NCBI GenBank assembly: GCA_020555605.1
Contig: JAJCJC010000008.1
Coordinates: 1 to 64,000 of the forward strand
Source of the DNA: a bacterium 210917-SL.2.15
Lineage (GTDB): Bacteria; Bacillota; Clostridia; Oscillospirales; Oscillospiraceae
Length of the DNA stretch: 64,000 nucleotides
Reading direction: 5' to 3'
In this document: positions 53,328 to 61,853 of the stretch, one piece after another
Numbering within the stretch: the first letter of the stretch is position 1
Layout of the letters: each line of letters opens with the position of its first letter
The notes under the pieces: model-generated
Databases searched by the model: none
The model's input: the letters and a program-made list of their open reading frames with translations, nothing else
Told to the model about the DNA's origin: nothing
Made by a program: the position numbers and the translations under genes

Positions 53328-55478
53328 ATGTCAACCATTATCAAGCATAGAGAGTTCAGTAATTATAAGACCTACAGCATGGATCTGGCGGGCCGCCCCC
53401 TGACCCTGGAGGTGGGCAAGCTGGCCGAGTTGGCCAACGCTTCTGTCCTGGTGCGCTACGGCGACACCGTGGTGCTGGTGTGCGCCACCGCTTCGGCCAA
53501 GCCCCGCGACGGCATTGATTTCTTCCCCCTGAGCGTGGACTTTGAGGAGAAGATGTATTCCGTGGGCCGCATCCCCGGCAGCTTTCTGCGCCGCGAAGGC
53601 CGTCCCGGCGAAAAGGGCATACTGACCTCCCGCGTCATCGACCGTCCCATCCGGCCCCTGTTTCCTGGCGACTTCCGCAACGACGTGTCTATCATGGCCA
53701 CGGTGATGAGCGTCGATCACGACTGCTCGCCCGAGATTGCGGCCCTGATCGGCACCTCCGCCGCGCTGGCGATTTCCGATATTCCCTGGAACGGCCCGGT
53801 GGGCGCGCTGAAGGTGGGCCTGGTGGACGGCGAGCTGGTGCTCAACCCCAACAGTGAACAGCGCAAAGTCAGTGACTTGGATGTCACTGTGGTGTCAACG
53901 GGCAAGAAAGTCGTTATGATCGAGGCCGGGGCCAATGAAGTGGACAATGACACGATGTTCCGCGCCATTGAGCTGGCCCACCAGGAGAACCAGAAGCAGG
54001 TGGAGCTGATCAACCGGATGGTTTCCGAGATCGGCAAGCCCAAGTTCGACTATCCTCATGCCGATTTCAACCAAGAGCTGTTCGACAAGATCGTGGAAGC
54101 CACCATGGATGAGGCCAAGGCCGCTATGGATACCGACGACAAGAACGTGCGCGAGGCCCGTTGGAACGTGCTGATGGATCACTGGCACGAGTTGTTCGCC
54201 GAGGAATACCCCGACATGGATAAGTATCTCGACGAGATCACCTATAAATTCCAGAAGAAGATCGTCAAGGCCTGGCTGCTGCAAGGCCACCGCGTAGACG
54301 GCCGGGCCAAGAACGAAATCCGTCCCTTGGCTGCCGAAGTGGGCGTGCTGCCCCGGGTACACGGTTCGGGCCTGTTCACCCGCGGCCAGACCCAGGTGCT
54401 CAGCGTGTGCACGCTGGACACCCTGTCCGCCGCGCAGAAGCTGGATACCATCTGGGAAGAGGAATCCAAGCGCTACATGCATCATTACAACTTCCCCGGC
54501 TACAGCGTGGGTGAGGCAAAACCGGCCCGCAGCCCCGGCCGCCGCGAGATCGGCCACGGCGCACTGGCGGAACGTGCTCTGGTGCCGGTGCTGCCCAGCG
54601 TGGAGGAATTCCCCTATGCCATCCGTGTGGTGAGCGAAGTGCTCTCATCCAACGGCTCCACGTCCCAGGGCTCCATCTGCGGCTCCACGCTGGCGCTGAT
54701 GGATGCCGGCGTGCCAATCAAGGCTCCTGTGGCCGGCATTTCCTGCGGCCTGATCCAGGATGATGACGGTTCTTTTACCACCTTTATCGATATCCAGGGC
54801 GTGGAGGATTTCCACGGCGAGATGGACTTCAAAGTGGGTGGCACCAAGAAGGGCATCACTGCCATTCAGATGGATCTGAAAAATGACGGGCTGACCATGG
54901 AGATCATCAAAAATGCGCTGGAGATCACCTATGATGCCCGCTGCCAGATCCTGGACCAGATCATGCTGCCCGTGATCGCCGAGCCGCGGCCCGAGGTCAG
55001 TAAGTATGCGCCCAAGATGCTCACCATGCACATCGATCCGGACAAGATCCGCGAGGTCATCGGCTCCGGCGGTAAGGTTATCCAGAAGATCGTGGCCGAC
55101 ACTGGCGCCAAGATCGACATCGAGGACGACGGCTCCATCTTCATTTCCGCGCCCAACCCGGAGAGCTGCGACGCAGCCAAGAAAGCCATCGACACCATCG
55201 TGTTCGTGCCGGAAGTGGGCAGCCTGTACTATGGCCGCGTGGTGCGCCTGATGCAGTTCGGCGCGTTCGTGGAACTGGCTCCCGGCAAGGATGGCCTGGT
55301 GCACATCTCCAAGCTGGCCAACCACCGCGTGGAAAAGGTGGAAGACGTATGCAAGATCGGCGACATGATGTGGGTCAAGGTCACAGAGATCGACGAAAAG
55401 GGCCGCGTGAACCTGAGCCACAAGGACGCTATGAAGGAAATCGAGGCCAAGAAGGCTGCCGGCGAGGAGATCAAGTAA
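53328..55478 (+). CDS. pnp: Polynucleotide phosphorylase
   Basis: 716 residues. Two RNase PH-like domains (first REGRPGEKGILTSRVIDRPI; second HRVDGRAKNEIRPLAAEV and QGSICGSTLALMDAGVP), then KH (IREVIGSGGKVIQKIV) and S1 (YYGRVVRLMQFGAFVEL) domains. It degrades RNA 3'-5' with phosphate. SD AAGGAG. Follows rpsO as in most bacteria. Confidence 0.98.
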   Translation: MSTIIKHREFSNYKTYSMDLAGRPLTLEVGKLAELANASVLVRYGDTVVLVCATASAKPRDGIDFFPLSVDFEEKMYSVGRIPGSFLRREGRPGEKGILTSRVIDRPIRPLFPGDFRNDVSIMATVMSVDHDCSPEIAALIGTSAALAISDIPWNGPVGALKVGLVDGELVLNPNSEQRKVSDLDVTVVSTGKKVVMIEAGANEVDNDTMFRAIELAHQENQKQVELINRMVSEIGKPKFDYPHADFNQELFDKIVEATMDEAKAAMDTDDKNVREARWNVLMDHWHELFAEEYPDMDKYLDEITYKFQKKIVKAWLLQGHRVDGRAKNEIRPLAAEVGVLPRVHGSGLFTRGQTQVLSVCTLDTLSAAQKLDTIWEEESKRYMHHYNFPGYSVGEAKPARSPGRREIGHGALAERALVPVLPSVEEFPYAIRVVSEVLSSNGSTSQGSICGSTLALMDAGVPIKAPVAGISCGLIQDDDGSFTTFIDIQGVEDFHGEMDFKVGGTKKGITAIQMDLKNDGLTMEIIKNALEITYDARCQILDQIMLPVIAEPRPEVSKYAPKMLTMHIDPDKIREVIGSGGKVIQKIVADTGAKIDIEDDGSIFISAPNPESCDAAKKAIDTIVFVPEVGSLYYGRVVRLMQFGAFVELAPGKDGLVHISKLANHRVEKVEDVCKIGDMMWVKVTEIDEKGRVNLSHKDAMKEIEAKKAAGEEIK

Positions 55479-55517
55479 AGATCCCGTCGGTTTGGAACAG
55501 GCAGAGTAACAAAACTG

Positions 55518-55554
55518 GGGGCGGAGACGGCTGGAGCGTCCCGCCCCTGTTTTT
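55518..55554 (+). terminator. pnp terminator
   Basis: An 11-bp GC-rich stem with one bulge (55518-55529 with 55537-55547), then TGTTTTT. Confidence 0.7.
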
Positions 55555-55586
55555 AAACCGATCACGCAATCTATGGAGGGAAAATC

Positions 55587-56264
55587 ATGATCTTTATCGC
55601 AGCGGTCATCATTGCGGCGGTGCTGACGTTTATCAGCGTCCGCATTTTCACTAACGCGCGTAGCGGCAAGGCGCTGGCGCAGTTTGAGCTTCCGGCGGAC
55701 TCGAATAAGGAGAGCTTTCTGGATCAAAAAACCGGCAAGCGCTACGACCGGGAAGCCTACCAGAATTACCTTGCCAAGACGGTGCAGCGCATGACGGACC
55801 CGCAGCTGCAGAATCTGACCCGTTCGCGCGGGGACGGCAGCGTGTGGAACGAACTGTTGATGGAGGCGGTCAATGCCGAATTGACCTGCCGCCGCACCGC
55901 CATGGAAGCGGCCTGCGCCGAGGATGAAGAAGCGCTGGAGGAATTGTGCGAGGAGATCGCGCCCTTTTTCTGGGTGGAACAGGCACAGGGCGCGTCGGTG
56001 GGCCTGCGGACCGACACCGAACTGCAGTCCGTTTGCACCGGGCAGGGACTGCAGGGCACGGGGTTTGACTGGGACACGCTGGCCAAGCGCTATGTGGAGG
56101 AGCAGGCCCCTGCGCTGAAAGGAAAACTGGAATTTGACTCGCAAGAGGATCTGTTCAGCGTGTATGCCCGGGACGAGGCGGCGCTGCAGACCTTTATCCG
56201 CGGGTTCCGGGAAGTCTGTGAAGATGCTGGGCAGTGTGCTGCCCGGCTCGTCGCAGAGCGATGA
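55587..56264 (+). CDS. Membrane-anchored protein, unknown
   Basis: 225 residues, not recognised. One N-terminal helix (IFIAAVIIAAVLTFISVRIF) with most of the chain on one side. The rest is acidic and helical (AACAEDEEALEELCEEIAPF), with four cysteines and no repeats or catalytic motif. ATG after GGAGGG. It lies alone between two strong terminators, downstream of pnp. Confidence 0.7.
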   Translation: MIFIAAVIIAAVLTFISVRIFTNARSGKALAQFELPADSNKESFLDQKTGKRYDREAYQNYLAKTVQRMTDPQLQNLTRSRGDGSVWNELLMEAVNAELTCRRTAMEAACAEDEEALEELCEEIAPFFWVEQAQGASVGLRTDTELQSVCTGQGLQGTGFDWDTLAKRYVEEQAPALKGKLEFDSQEDLFSVYARDEAALQTFIRGFREVCEDAGQCAARLVAER

Positions 56265-56275
56265 AAAGACAAAGC

Positions 56276-56325
56276 AAAACAGCAGGCGGGACAGCGGATT
56301 TCTCCCTGTCCCGCCTGCTGTTTTG
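56276..56325 (+). terminator. Strong 19-bp terminator
   Basis: A perfect 19-bp stem (56276-56294 with 56306-56324) with A-run and T-run at its base, closing the 55587-56264 gene. Confidence 0.85.
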
Positions 56326-56338
56326 CACAGGGAGTGTA

Positions 56339-56367
56339 TTGACAAGGTTTGGGGCACTTGTTATCAT
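56339..56367 (+). promoter_or_regulatory. pnuC promoter
   Basis: TTGACA (56339-56344), a 17-base spacer, then TATCAT (56362-56367). The ~110-base leader that follows is GC-rich with a hairpin around 56440, but I recognise no riboswitch. Confidence 0.75.
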
Positions 56368-56476
56368 ACAGGTTAATGAGTGAGAAAATACGCGGCACTT
56401 TGGCGCCGGGGAAAGCGGTTGTGGGCAGTTCCGCCGTTTTTCTTCGGCGGGTGCGGCCGGCGGATCTGGAGGAGAG

Positions 56477-57181
56477 ATGAGCATGGAACAATGGAAGAGA
56501 CTGCTGCGCTACTTTTCGCGCTCGGAAAAGCTGCTGTGGGGTGGCTCGGTGGGGCTGATCCTGGCAGCATTTTTGCTGTTTGACCGGGAAAATTATCTGA
56601 CACTGACGGCGTCTTTGATTGGTGTGACGGCGCTGATTTTTGTGGCCAAGGCCAACCCCTTCGGCCAGTTCCTGGTGATTGTGTTCAGCGTGCTCTATGG
56701 CATCATTTCATATTCCTTTGCCTATTATGGGGAGATGATTACATATTTGGGCATGACGCTGCCCATGGCGGTATTCTCCCTGATCACCTGGATACGCAAC
56801 CCCTATCAGGGCAACCACGCAGAGGTAGAAGTCAACCATCTGCGCCGCGGAGAAGGCGTTTTTCTGGCGGTGCTGGCAGCGGCGGTGACGCTGCTGTTCT
56901 ATTTTATCCTTGCCTATTTCAACACGGCTAATCTCCTACCCAGCACGGTTTCCGTGACCACCAGCTTCGGCGCGGCCTATCTCACCTTCCGCCGTAATCC
57001 CTGGTATGCGGCCTGGTATGCGGCCAACGATCTGGTGCTGGTTGTATTGTGGGTGCTGGCCTCGACGGTTAATATCATGTATATCTCGGTAACCGTATGC
57101 TTTGCAGCTTTCTTCGCCAATGACCTGTATGGATTTATCAATTGGAGAAGGATTGAAGCGCGGCAGGTGGAGAAGCCGTAA
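56477..57181 (+). CDS. pnuC: PnuC-family nicotinamide riboside transporter
   Basis: 234 residues, about seven membrane helices. Family marks are NPFGQFLVIVFSVLYGIISY, SYSFAYYGEMITYLGMTLP and NPWYAAWYAANDLVLVVLW. PnuC takes up nicotinamide riboside (relatives take thiamin or riboflavin). The start follows GGAGGAGAG; a second ATG two codons later is possible. Followed 23 bases later by mnmE. Confidence 0.9.
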   Translation: MSMEQWKRLLRYFSRSEKLLWGGSVGLILAAFLLFDRENYLTLTASLIGVTALIFVAKANPFGQFLVIVFSVLYGIISYSFAYYGEMITYLGMTLPMAVFSLITWIRNPYQGNHAEVEVNHLRRGEGVFLAVLAAAVTLLFYFILAYFNTANLLPSTVSVTTSFGAAYLTFRRNPWYAAWYAANDLVLVVLWVLASTVNIMYISVTVCFAAFFANDLYGFINWRRIEARQVEKP

Positions 57182-57204
57182 ACAGAGGGAAAGGGAGCGA
57201 GCAA

Positions 57205-58584
57205 ATGGATACAATCGCAGCGATTGCCACGGCCCGGGGAAACGCGGGTGTGGGGGTGCTCCGCATCAGCGGGGAAGAAGCCGTTGCCACGGCGCAGCGG
57301 GTGGTGCGCCGCGCGGGCGGCGCGCGGCTGGCGGATGCGCCGGCGCGCACATTGGTGCGCTGTGCGCTGCTGGATGGGAGCGGCGCAGTGATTGACGACA
57401 TCTTGGCTGTGGTGTTTCCCGCGCCCCACAGCTACACTGGGGAAACGGTGGTGGAGCTGCAGTGCCACGGCGCGCCGGTGGTACTGGAAGAAGGGCTGCG
57501 GGCGCTGTTCGCCGCCGGGGCACGGCAGGCGCGGCCTGGCGAGTTTACAAAGCGGGCTTTTTTGAATGGCCGCATGGATCTGACTGCCGCAGAGGCGGTG
57601 ATCGATCTGATTGACGCGGAGACGGTTCAGGAGGCCCATAACGCAGCGCTACAGCTGAACGGCGCTGTGGCCCGGCCCGCCGGGCAGGTGTACGACGCTC
57701 TGATGGAGATCGCTTCCCGGTTTTATGCAGTGGTAGATTATCCGGATGAGGATATTGCGCCGCTGCAGCAGGCAGAGATGGCCTGTACGCTGCGGGACGG
57801 GGAGGCGGCGCTGCGGGCGCTGCTTTCCACGGCGGAACGGGGGCGCATTTTGAAAAAAGGCGTTCCTACGGCGATTGTGGGCCGGCCTAATGTGGGAAAA
57901 TCCTCTCTGCTCAACGCGCTTTTGGGGTATGAGCGGGCCATTGTCACTGATGTGGCGGGCACCACCCGGGACACGGTGGAGGAAAAAGTACTCTGCGGCG
58001 GTGTGCTGCTGCGCCTGACGGACACCGCAGGTATCCGGGAGACGGAGGACACAGTGGAGAAGATCGGTGTGGAACGCTCCCGACAGGCTATGGAGCAGGC
58101 GGAGCTGGTGCTGGCGGTGCTGGATGGCTCTCGCAGCGTGACGGAGGAGGATACAGCGATCCTGGAACGGGCTGCGCGGCATGAAAAGTGGATTCTGGTC
58201 TGGTCCAAGGCAGATCTACCTGCGGAAGGGGCGGTGCCCTATGCCAGCTTTAAAGCGCCCTATCATGCGCCCGCCGCTATTGTCAGCGTTTCTGCGGTGA
58301 CCGGCCAGGGACTGGACGCGCTGCAACGGGCGGTGGCGGAACAGTTTCCCCTGCCGGAGGCGCAAGAGGGGGCGCTTTTGACCAACAGCCGGCAGAGTGA
58401 GGCCGTGGGCCGGGCATTGCAGGCGGTATGCAGCGCCCGGCAGGCGCTGGAGGCAGGGCTGACGCCCGATGCAGTGCTGACGGATGTGGAAGAGGCCATG
58501 ACGGCGCTGGGGGAATTGACGGGAAAGACCGTCCGCGAAGACTTGGTGGAAACGATCTTTTCCCGCTTTTGCGTGGGAAAGTGA
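57205..58584 (+). CDS. mnmE: tRNA modification GTPase MnmE
   Basis: 459 residues. N-terminal folate-binding domain (TIAAIATARGNAGVGVLRIS), helical domain, inserted G domain with GRPNVGKSSLLNAL, DTAGIRETED, and the C-terminal FCVGK, whose Cys is conserved. With MnmG it makes the cmnm5U34 wobble modification. mnmG is not here. Confidence 0.97.
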   Translation: MDTIAAIATARGNAGVGVLRISGEEAVATAQRVVRRAGGARLADAPARTLVRCALLDGSGAVIDDILAVVFPAPHSYTGETVVELQCHGAPVVLEEGLRALFAAGARQARPGEFTKRAFLNGRMDLTAAEAVIDLIDAETVQEAHNAALQLNGAVARPAGQVYDALMEIASRFYAVVDYPDEDIAPLQQAEMACTLRDGEAALRALLSTAERGRILKKGVPTAIVGRPNVGKSSLLNALLGYERAIVTDVAGTTRDTVEEKVLCGGVLLRLTDTAGIRETEDTVEKIGVERSRQAMEQAELVLAVLDGSRSVTEEDTAILERAARHEKWILVWSKADLPAEGAVPYASFKAPYHAPAAIVSVSAVTGQGLDALQRAVAEQFPLPEAQEGALLTNSRQSEAVGRALQAVCSARQALEAGLTPDAVLTDVEEAMTALGELTGKTVREDLVETIFSRFCVGK

Positions 58585-58656
58585 GACGCTGCGATACGTC
58601 TGGGAACAGGAAGTACAATCGGGGCAATGGCGTTTTTGTGCGGAAAGGAGCAGGAC

Positions 58657-59190
58657 ATGCCGTATACAGCGCACTATAAATCGCCGTTGGGAGATATCCT
58701 TTTGGCAGCGGATGACATGGGATTGACCGGGCTTTGGTTCGAGGGGGAAAAATATTACGCGCGTCATCTGGCGCGGGAACATGAGATGCGGCGGACTGCT
58801 GTGCATGAACAGACGGCGGCGTGGCTGGATGTGTATTTTTCCGGACGGGAGCCGGACTTTATGCCGCCGCTGCATCTGATCGGCACGCCGTTCCAGCAGG
58901 AGGTCTGGGCGCTGCTGCAGAAGATCCCCTACGGAAAAACCACGACCTATGGCGCACTGGCTGTGGCCATTGCGGCGCGGCGGGGGCTGAAACGAATGTC
59001 CGCGCAGGCTGTGGGCGGCGCGGTGGGGTACAATGAAATTTCGATTCTGGTGCCCTGCCACCGGGTTGTCGGCACCGGGGGAGGCTTGACGGGATATGCA
59101 GGCGGTGTGGACAAAAAGAAAGCGCTGCTGGAATTGGAGGGCGTATCTATGGAAGGGTTGTTTGTGCCCAAGCGGGGCACGGCACTGTGA
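58657..59190 (+). CDS. ogt: Methylated-DNA--protein-cysteine methyltransferase
   Basis: 177 residues. Active-site ILVPCHRVVG with the methyl-accepting Cys, helix-turn-helix YGKTTTYGALAVAIA and RMSAQAVGGAVGYN. It repairs O6-methylguanine by suicide transfer. The ATG at 58657 follows AAAGGAG. Confidence 0.95.
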   Translation: MPYTAHYKSPLGDILLAADDMGLTGLWFEGEKYYARHLAREHEMRRTAVHEQTAAWLDVYFSGREPDFMPPLHLIGTPFQQEVWALLQKIPYGKTTTYGALAVAIAARRGLKRMSAQAVGGAVGYNEISILVPCHRVVGTGGGLTGYAGGVDKKKALLELEGVSMEGLFVPKRGTAL

Positions 59191-59206
59191 GAAAGGAGAG
59201 GGGGCC

Positions 59207-59613
59207 GTGCGGGAAGCCGAAGGCGTTGCGCTGCGGGACGGAACCCACGTGGATTTAAGCTGCTTTGGGTGGCGCTGCTACTGAATGGCCGGGAACACAG
59301 GGTGGCAGTGTTGTGGGCGTTCGATTTTGCGGGGAAATCCGTTCGCCGGCTGGAAGAGCAGTATCCGGGTGAGGAACGGCCGGGGCGCGCCTTGCAGGCG
59401 GCCCGGGACCGGGCCGCCGCAAAAGTGAAAATACCCCTGGCGCAGCGGGCGATTTTGGATTGCCACGGAAACCGGCGATGGGCCATCTCATGCTTGAGGC
59501 GGCCCATTTTTGCTGCGGATGATACCGTATCCGGGTTGGATGGCCGGCAAGCGGCGGAAAAATTGTCCGTTTTATGTGATGCAGCCAATTCTTGCGGGGC
59601 GGGTTGCTTGTAA
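59207..59613 (+). pseudogene. Frameshifted gene, resembles putative-immunity-protein family
   Basis: A GTG at 59207 has a strong SD (AAAGGAGAG) but the frame stops after 26 codons (59284). One base out of frame the sequence reads VLWAFDFAGKSVRRLEEQYP, then GEERPGRALQAARDRAAA, which resembles helical proteins annotated as putative immunity proteins in Clostridia. The end (after ~59480) is not family-like. It looks decayed. The family call is tentative. Confidence 0.45.
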
Positions 59614-59669
59614 AAACTGCCGGAAAACCGTATGCTGACAGGGAAACTATACATTGGAGGCGAATCGTT

Positions 59670-60099
59670 ATGGCGGATGAAAAAGCGGCGGAAGCGGTGC
59701 TGGGGAGCCTGATCCGGTATAAGCGGCAGGCCACGGGGCTTTCTCAGGAGCGGCTGGCGGAGCGTCTGGAGGTGAGCCGCCAAGCGGTGGCAAAGTGGGA
59801 AAGCGGAAAGAGGTTTCCTTCAGCGGAGCGGCTGCTGCATCTTGGGCAGGCGTTGGATATCCCTGTTGAGGCGCTTTTGGGCCGGGCGGCAGTGCGCTGG
59901 CTGTTTTGCCCGCAGGCTGCTGGCAGCGGGAATGGCTGCGCTCTGGATCGGGTTTGGAATCCTGTGGTGTGCCAGCGGCGGGCGGATGATTGATTGGAAT
60001 CTGCTGTGGACGTTTGTCAATTTGTCCATTCTCTATCTGGTGCTTTGGGGCATTGCTCCGGCGCTGTATCTGCTTTGGAAAAGAATAGCGAAAGAATAA
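59670..60099 (+). pseudogene. Helix-turn-helix membrane protein, frameshifted
   Basis: The ATG at 59670 (SD GGAGGCGA) opens a Cro/CI-type helix-turn-helix (LSQERLAERLEVSRQAVAKW, residues ~24-43). Near 59900 the frame must shift by one base to continue as RRLLAAGMAALWIGFGILW and LSILYLVLWGIAPALYLLW, two membrane helices ending at 60099. Fusions of this HTH type to membrane helices are common in Firmicutes. Unshifted, the protein ends in an unnatural tail at 59993. A bases-run near TGTTTTGCCC is where the shift would sit. Confidence 0.65.
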
Positions 60100-60127
60100 A
60101 AAGGCCCGGCATCTGCCGGGCCTTTTT
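60098..60127 (+). terminator. Terminator after the HTH-membrane gene
   Basis: Up to 14 bp of complementarity (60098-60111 with 60114-60127), A-run before and T5 after; the innermost pairs must open to form the loop. Confidence 0.8.
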
Positions 60128-60172
60128 GCCTCTATACATTGTTTTGCACATCGGATTATATTATATTTCAGA

Positions 60173-60201
60173 TTGCGTTTGGCGCAAATATGTGCTATAA
60201 T
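60173..60201 (+). promoter_or_regulatory. Promoter of the DUF1836-prmA operon
   Basis: TTGCGT (60173-60178), a 17-base spacer, then TATAAT (60196-60201), with TG one base before the -10. Confidence 0.75.
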
Positions 60202-60244
60202 ACAAATAATATAAATACGATTTTGCGAAAGGAAGGGACAGGCG

Positions 60245-60826
60245 ATGAATGAAGTTTCCGGTTTGAAGGAGCGGCTGCGCGAGCAGCGGCCGGCATCCTG
60301 GGAAACGTTGCCGGACATTCCGCTGTATATGGATCAGGTGCTTTCCCTGATGAGCCGCCAAACCATCCGCTTCGGAGAAGAGGATGCGCTGACAGCGGCC
60401 ATGGTGAACAATTATATCAAGGACGGCGTGGTGCCCCGGGCGGAGGGAAAACGCTACCACGCCGAGCATTTGGCGTACCTCACCATGGTGTGTGTGCTCA
60501 AGCAGGTGCTGGCGGTGAAGGACGCGGCACTGCTGACTGGCAGCGCCATGGCAAATCGGTCCGTGCAGGAAAATTACGACCGTTTTTGCGCGGAGCTGAG
60601 CAGTGCCCTCAACAGCGCGGCGGATCAGCTGCCAGAGGAGATGGAAGAAAGCGAATTGGGTGAGAACGCCATGAAATTCGCACTGCTGAGCTACGCTTTC
60701 AGGCTGACTTGCCGCCGCCTGACGGAGATCATGCGCGAGCGGGAGACGGAAGGGCATGGAGAGAAAAAGCAGGAGCGGCGCAAACGGAAGCGGACGGACA
60801 AGAACGGAGAGGATGAGCAGGCATGA
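60245..60826 (+). CDS. DUF1836 domain protein
   Basis: 193 residues. DUF1836 region at residues ~25-130, with a MerR/HTH-like stretch (LTAAMVNNYIKDGVVPRAEG, then KRYHAEHLAYL). The tail is highly charged (GEKKQERRKRKRTDK). Function unknown; possibly DNA-binding. SD GGAAGGGACAGG. Its stop overlaps prmA by four bases. Confidence 0.87.
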   Translation: MNEVSGLKERLREQRPASWETLPDIPLYMDQVLSLMSRQTIRFGEEDALTAAMVNNYIKDGVVPRAEGKRYHAEHLAYLTMVCVLKQVLAVKDAALLTGSAMANRSVQENYDRFCAELSSALNSAADQLPEEMEESELGENAMKFALLSYAFRLTCRRLTEIMRERETEGHGEKKQERRKRKRTDKNGEDEQA

Positions 60827-61791
60827 AGTGGCTGGAGCTTTGCATCGACACGGCTCAAGATGGCTTGGACAAGCTGGAGGCCATGCTTTCAGCCTTGGGG
60901 ATCGACGGCATCGAGATTGAGGACGAGGCGGATTTCCAATCTTTCCTTGCAGGAAATGAAAAATACTGGGACTATGTGGACGACGATCTTCTGGCACAGA
61001 AAAAAGGAAAATGCCGCATTAAGTGCTATCTGGAAGACAACGAGGAAGCCGCTGCCCAGCTGGCTCGCGTGCGCCTGGGTATGGAGGATGTGAAAAAAGC
61101 CCATCCCGGCGCGGCGCTCGGTCCCATGATCTTGACGGTAACGGAAGTTCAGGACGCAGATTGGGAAAACAACTGGAAACAGTATTACCAGCCCATTGAA
61201 ATCGGAGAACGGCTGCTGGTGGTGCCCGAATGGCTGAAAACGGAGTCCGCCGGGCGAGTGCCGCTGGTATTGGATCCCGGCCTTGCTTTCGGCACCGGGA
61301 GCCACGCCACCACCCGCATGTGCCTCAAACAGCTTGACAAGCGTGTGCGCGGCGGCGAACGGGTGCTGGATCTGGGCTGCGGTAGCGGCATTTTGTCCAT
61401 CGCTGCCTTGCGCCTGGGCGCACAGGAGGCTTTTGCCTGCGACATTGATGAAAAGGCTGCAGATGTGGCCTATGAAAACGCGGCACTCAATGGCATCGGA
61501 AAAGAGCGCTACACGGTGCTGGCGGGAGACATTTTGATCGATTCCAAACTGCAAACAGCCATCGGCGGAGGATATGATCTGGTGCTGGCTAATATTGTGG
61601 CAGACGTGATTCTTGCCCTGGCCCCGACGGTGAAAGGGCTGCTGGCTCCCGACGGCGTGTTTTTGTGCTCGGGCATCATCGACACCCGGGCTGAAGAGGT
61701 GGCGGATAAGCTGCGTGCAGCGGGACTGGAACTGCTGGAAACCAACTGTGAAGAGGGCTGGTTCGCTTATGCCGCCCAGGCAAAAGAATAA
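60823..61791 (+). CDS. prmA: Ribosomal protein L11 methyltransferase
   Basis: 322 residues. N-terminal substrate-recognition domain, then a class I SAM domain with GTGSHATTRMCL, VLDLGCGSGILSIAA and NIVADVILALAP. It trimethylates L11. Translationally coupled to DUF1836. Confidence 0.95.
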   Translation: MKWLELCIDTAQDGLDKLEAMLSALGIDGIEIEDEADFQSFLAGNEKYWDYVDDDLLAQKKGKCRIKCYLEDNEEAAAQLARVRLGMEDVKKAHPGAALGPMILTVTEVQDADWENNWKQYYQPIEIGERLLVVPEWLKTESAGRVPLVLDPGLAFGTGSHATTRMCLKQLDKRVRGGERVLDLGCGSGILSIAALRLGAQEAFACDIDEKAADVAYENAALNGIGKERYTVLAGDILIDSKLQTAIGGGYDLVLANIVADVILALAPTVKGLLAPDGVFLCSGIIDTRAEEVADKLRAAGLELLETNCEEGWFAYAAQAKE

Positions 61792-61796
61792 AAAAC

Positions 61797-61834
61797 CAAA
61801 ACCCGCTGCCCCTGAGAAGGGGCGGCGGGTTTTT
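61797..61834. terminator. Terminator between prmA and the lipoprotein gene
   Basis: A 15-bp stem with one G-T pair spanning about 61798-61832, A-run before and TTTT after; it can work in both directions between these convergent genes. Confidence 0.75.
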
Positions 61835-61853
61835 GCGCGGGCGGAGCGGAACG

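Noticed and set aside
54645..56357. 570-residue antisense frame across the end of pnp and the next gene
   Set aside because: It spans two sense genes and a terminator, which a real gene would not.
56368..56476. Riboswitch before pnuC
   Set aside because: The leader is GC-rich and can fold, but I could not match TPP, NAD+ or FMN riboswitch core blocks.
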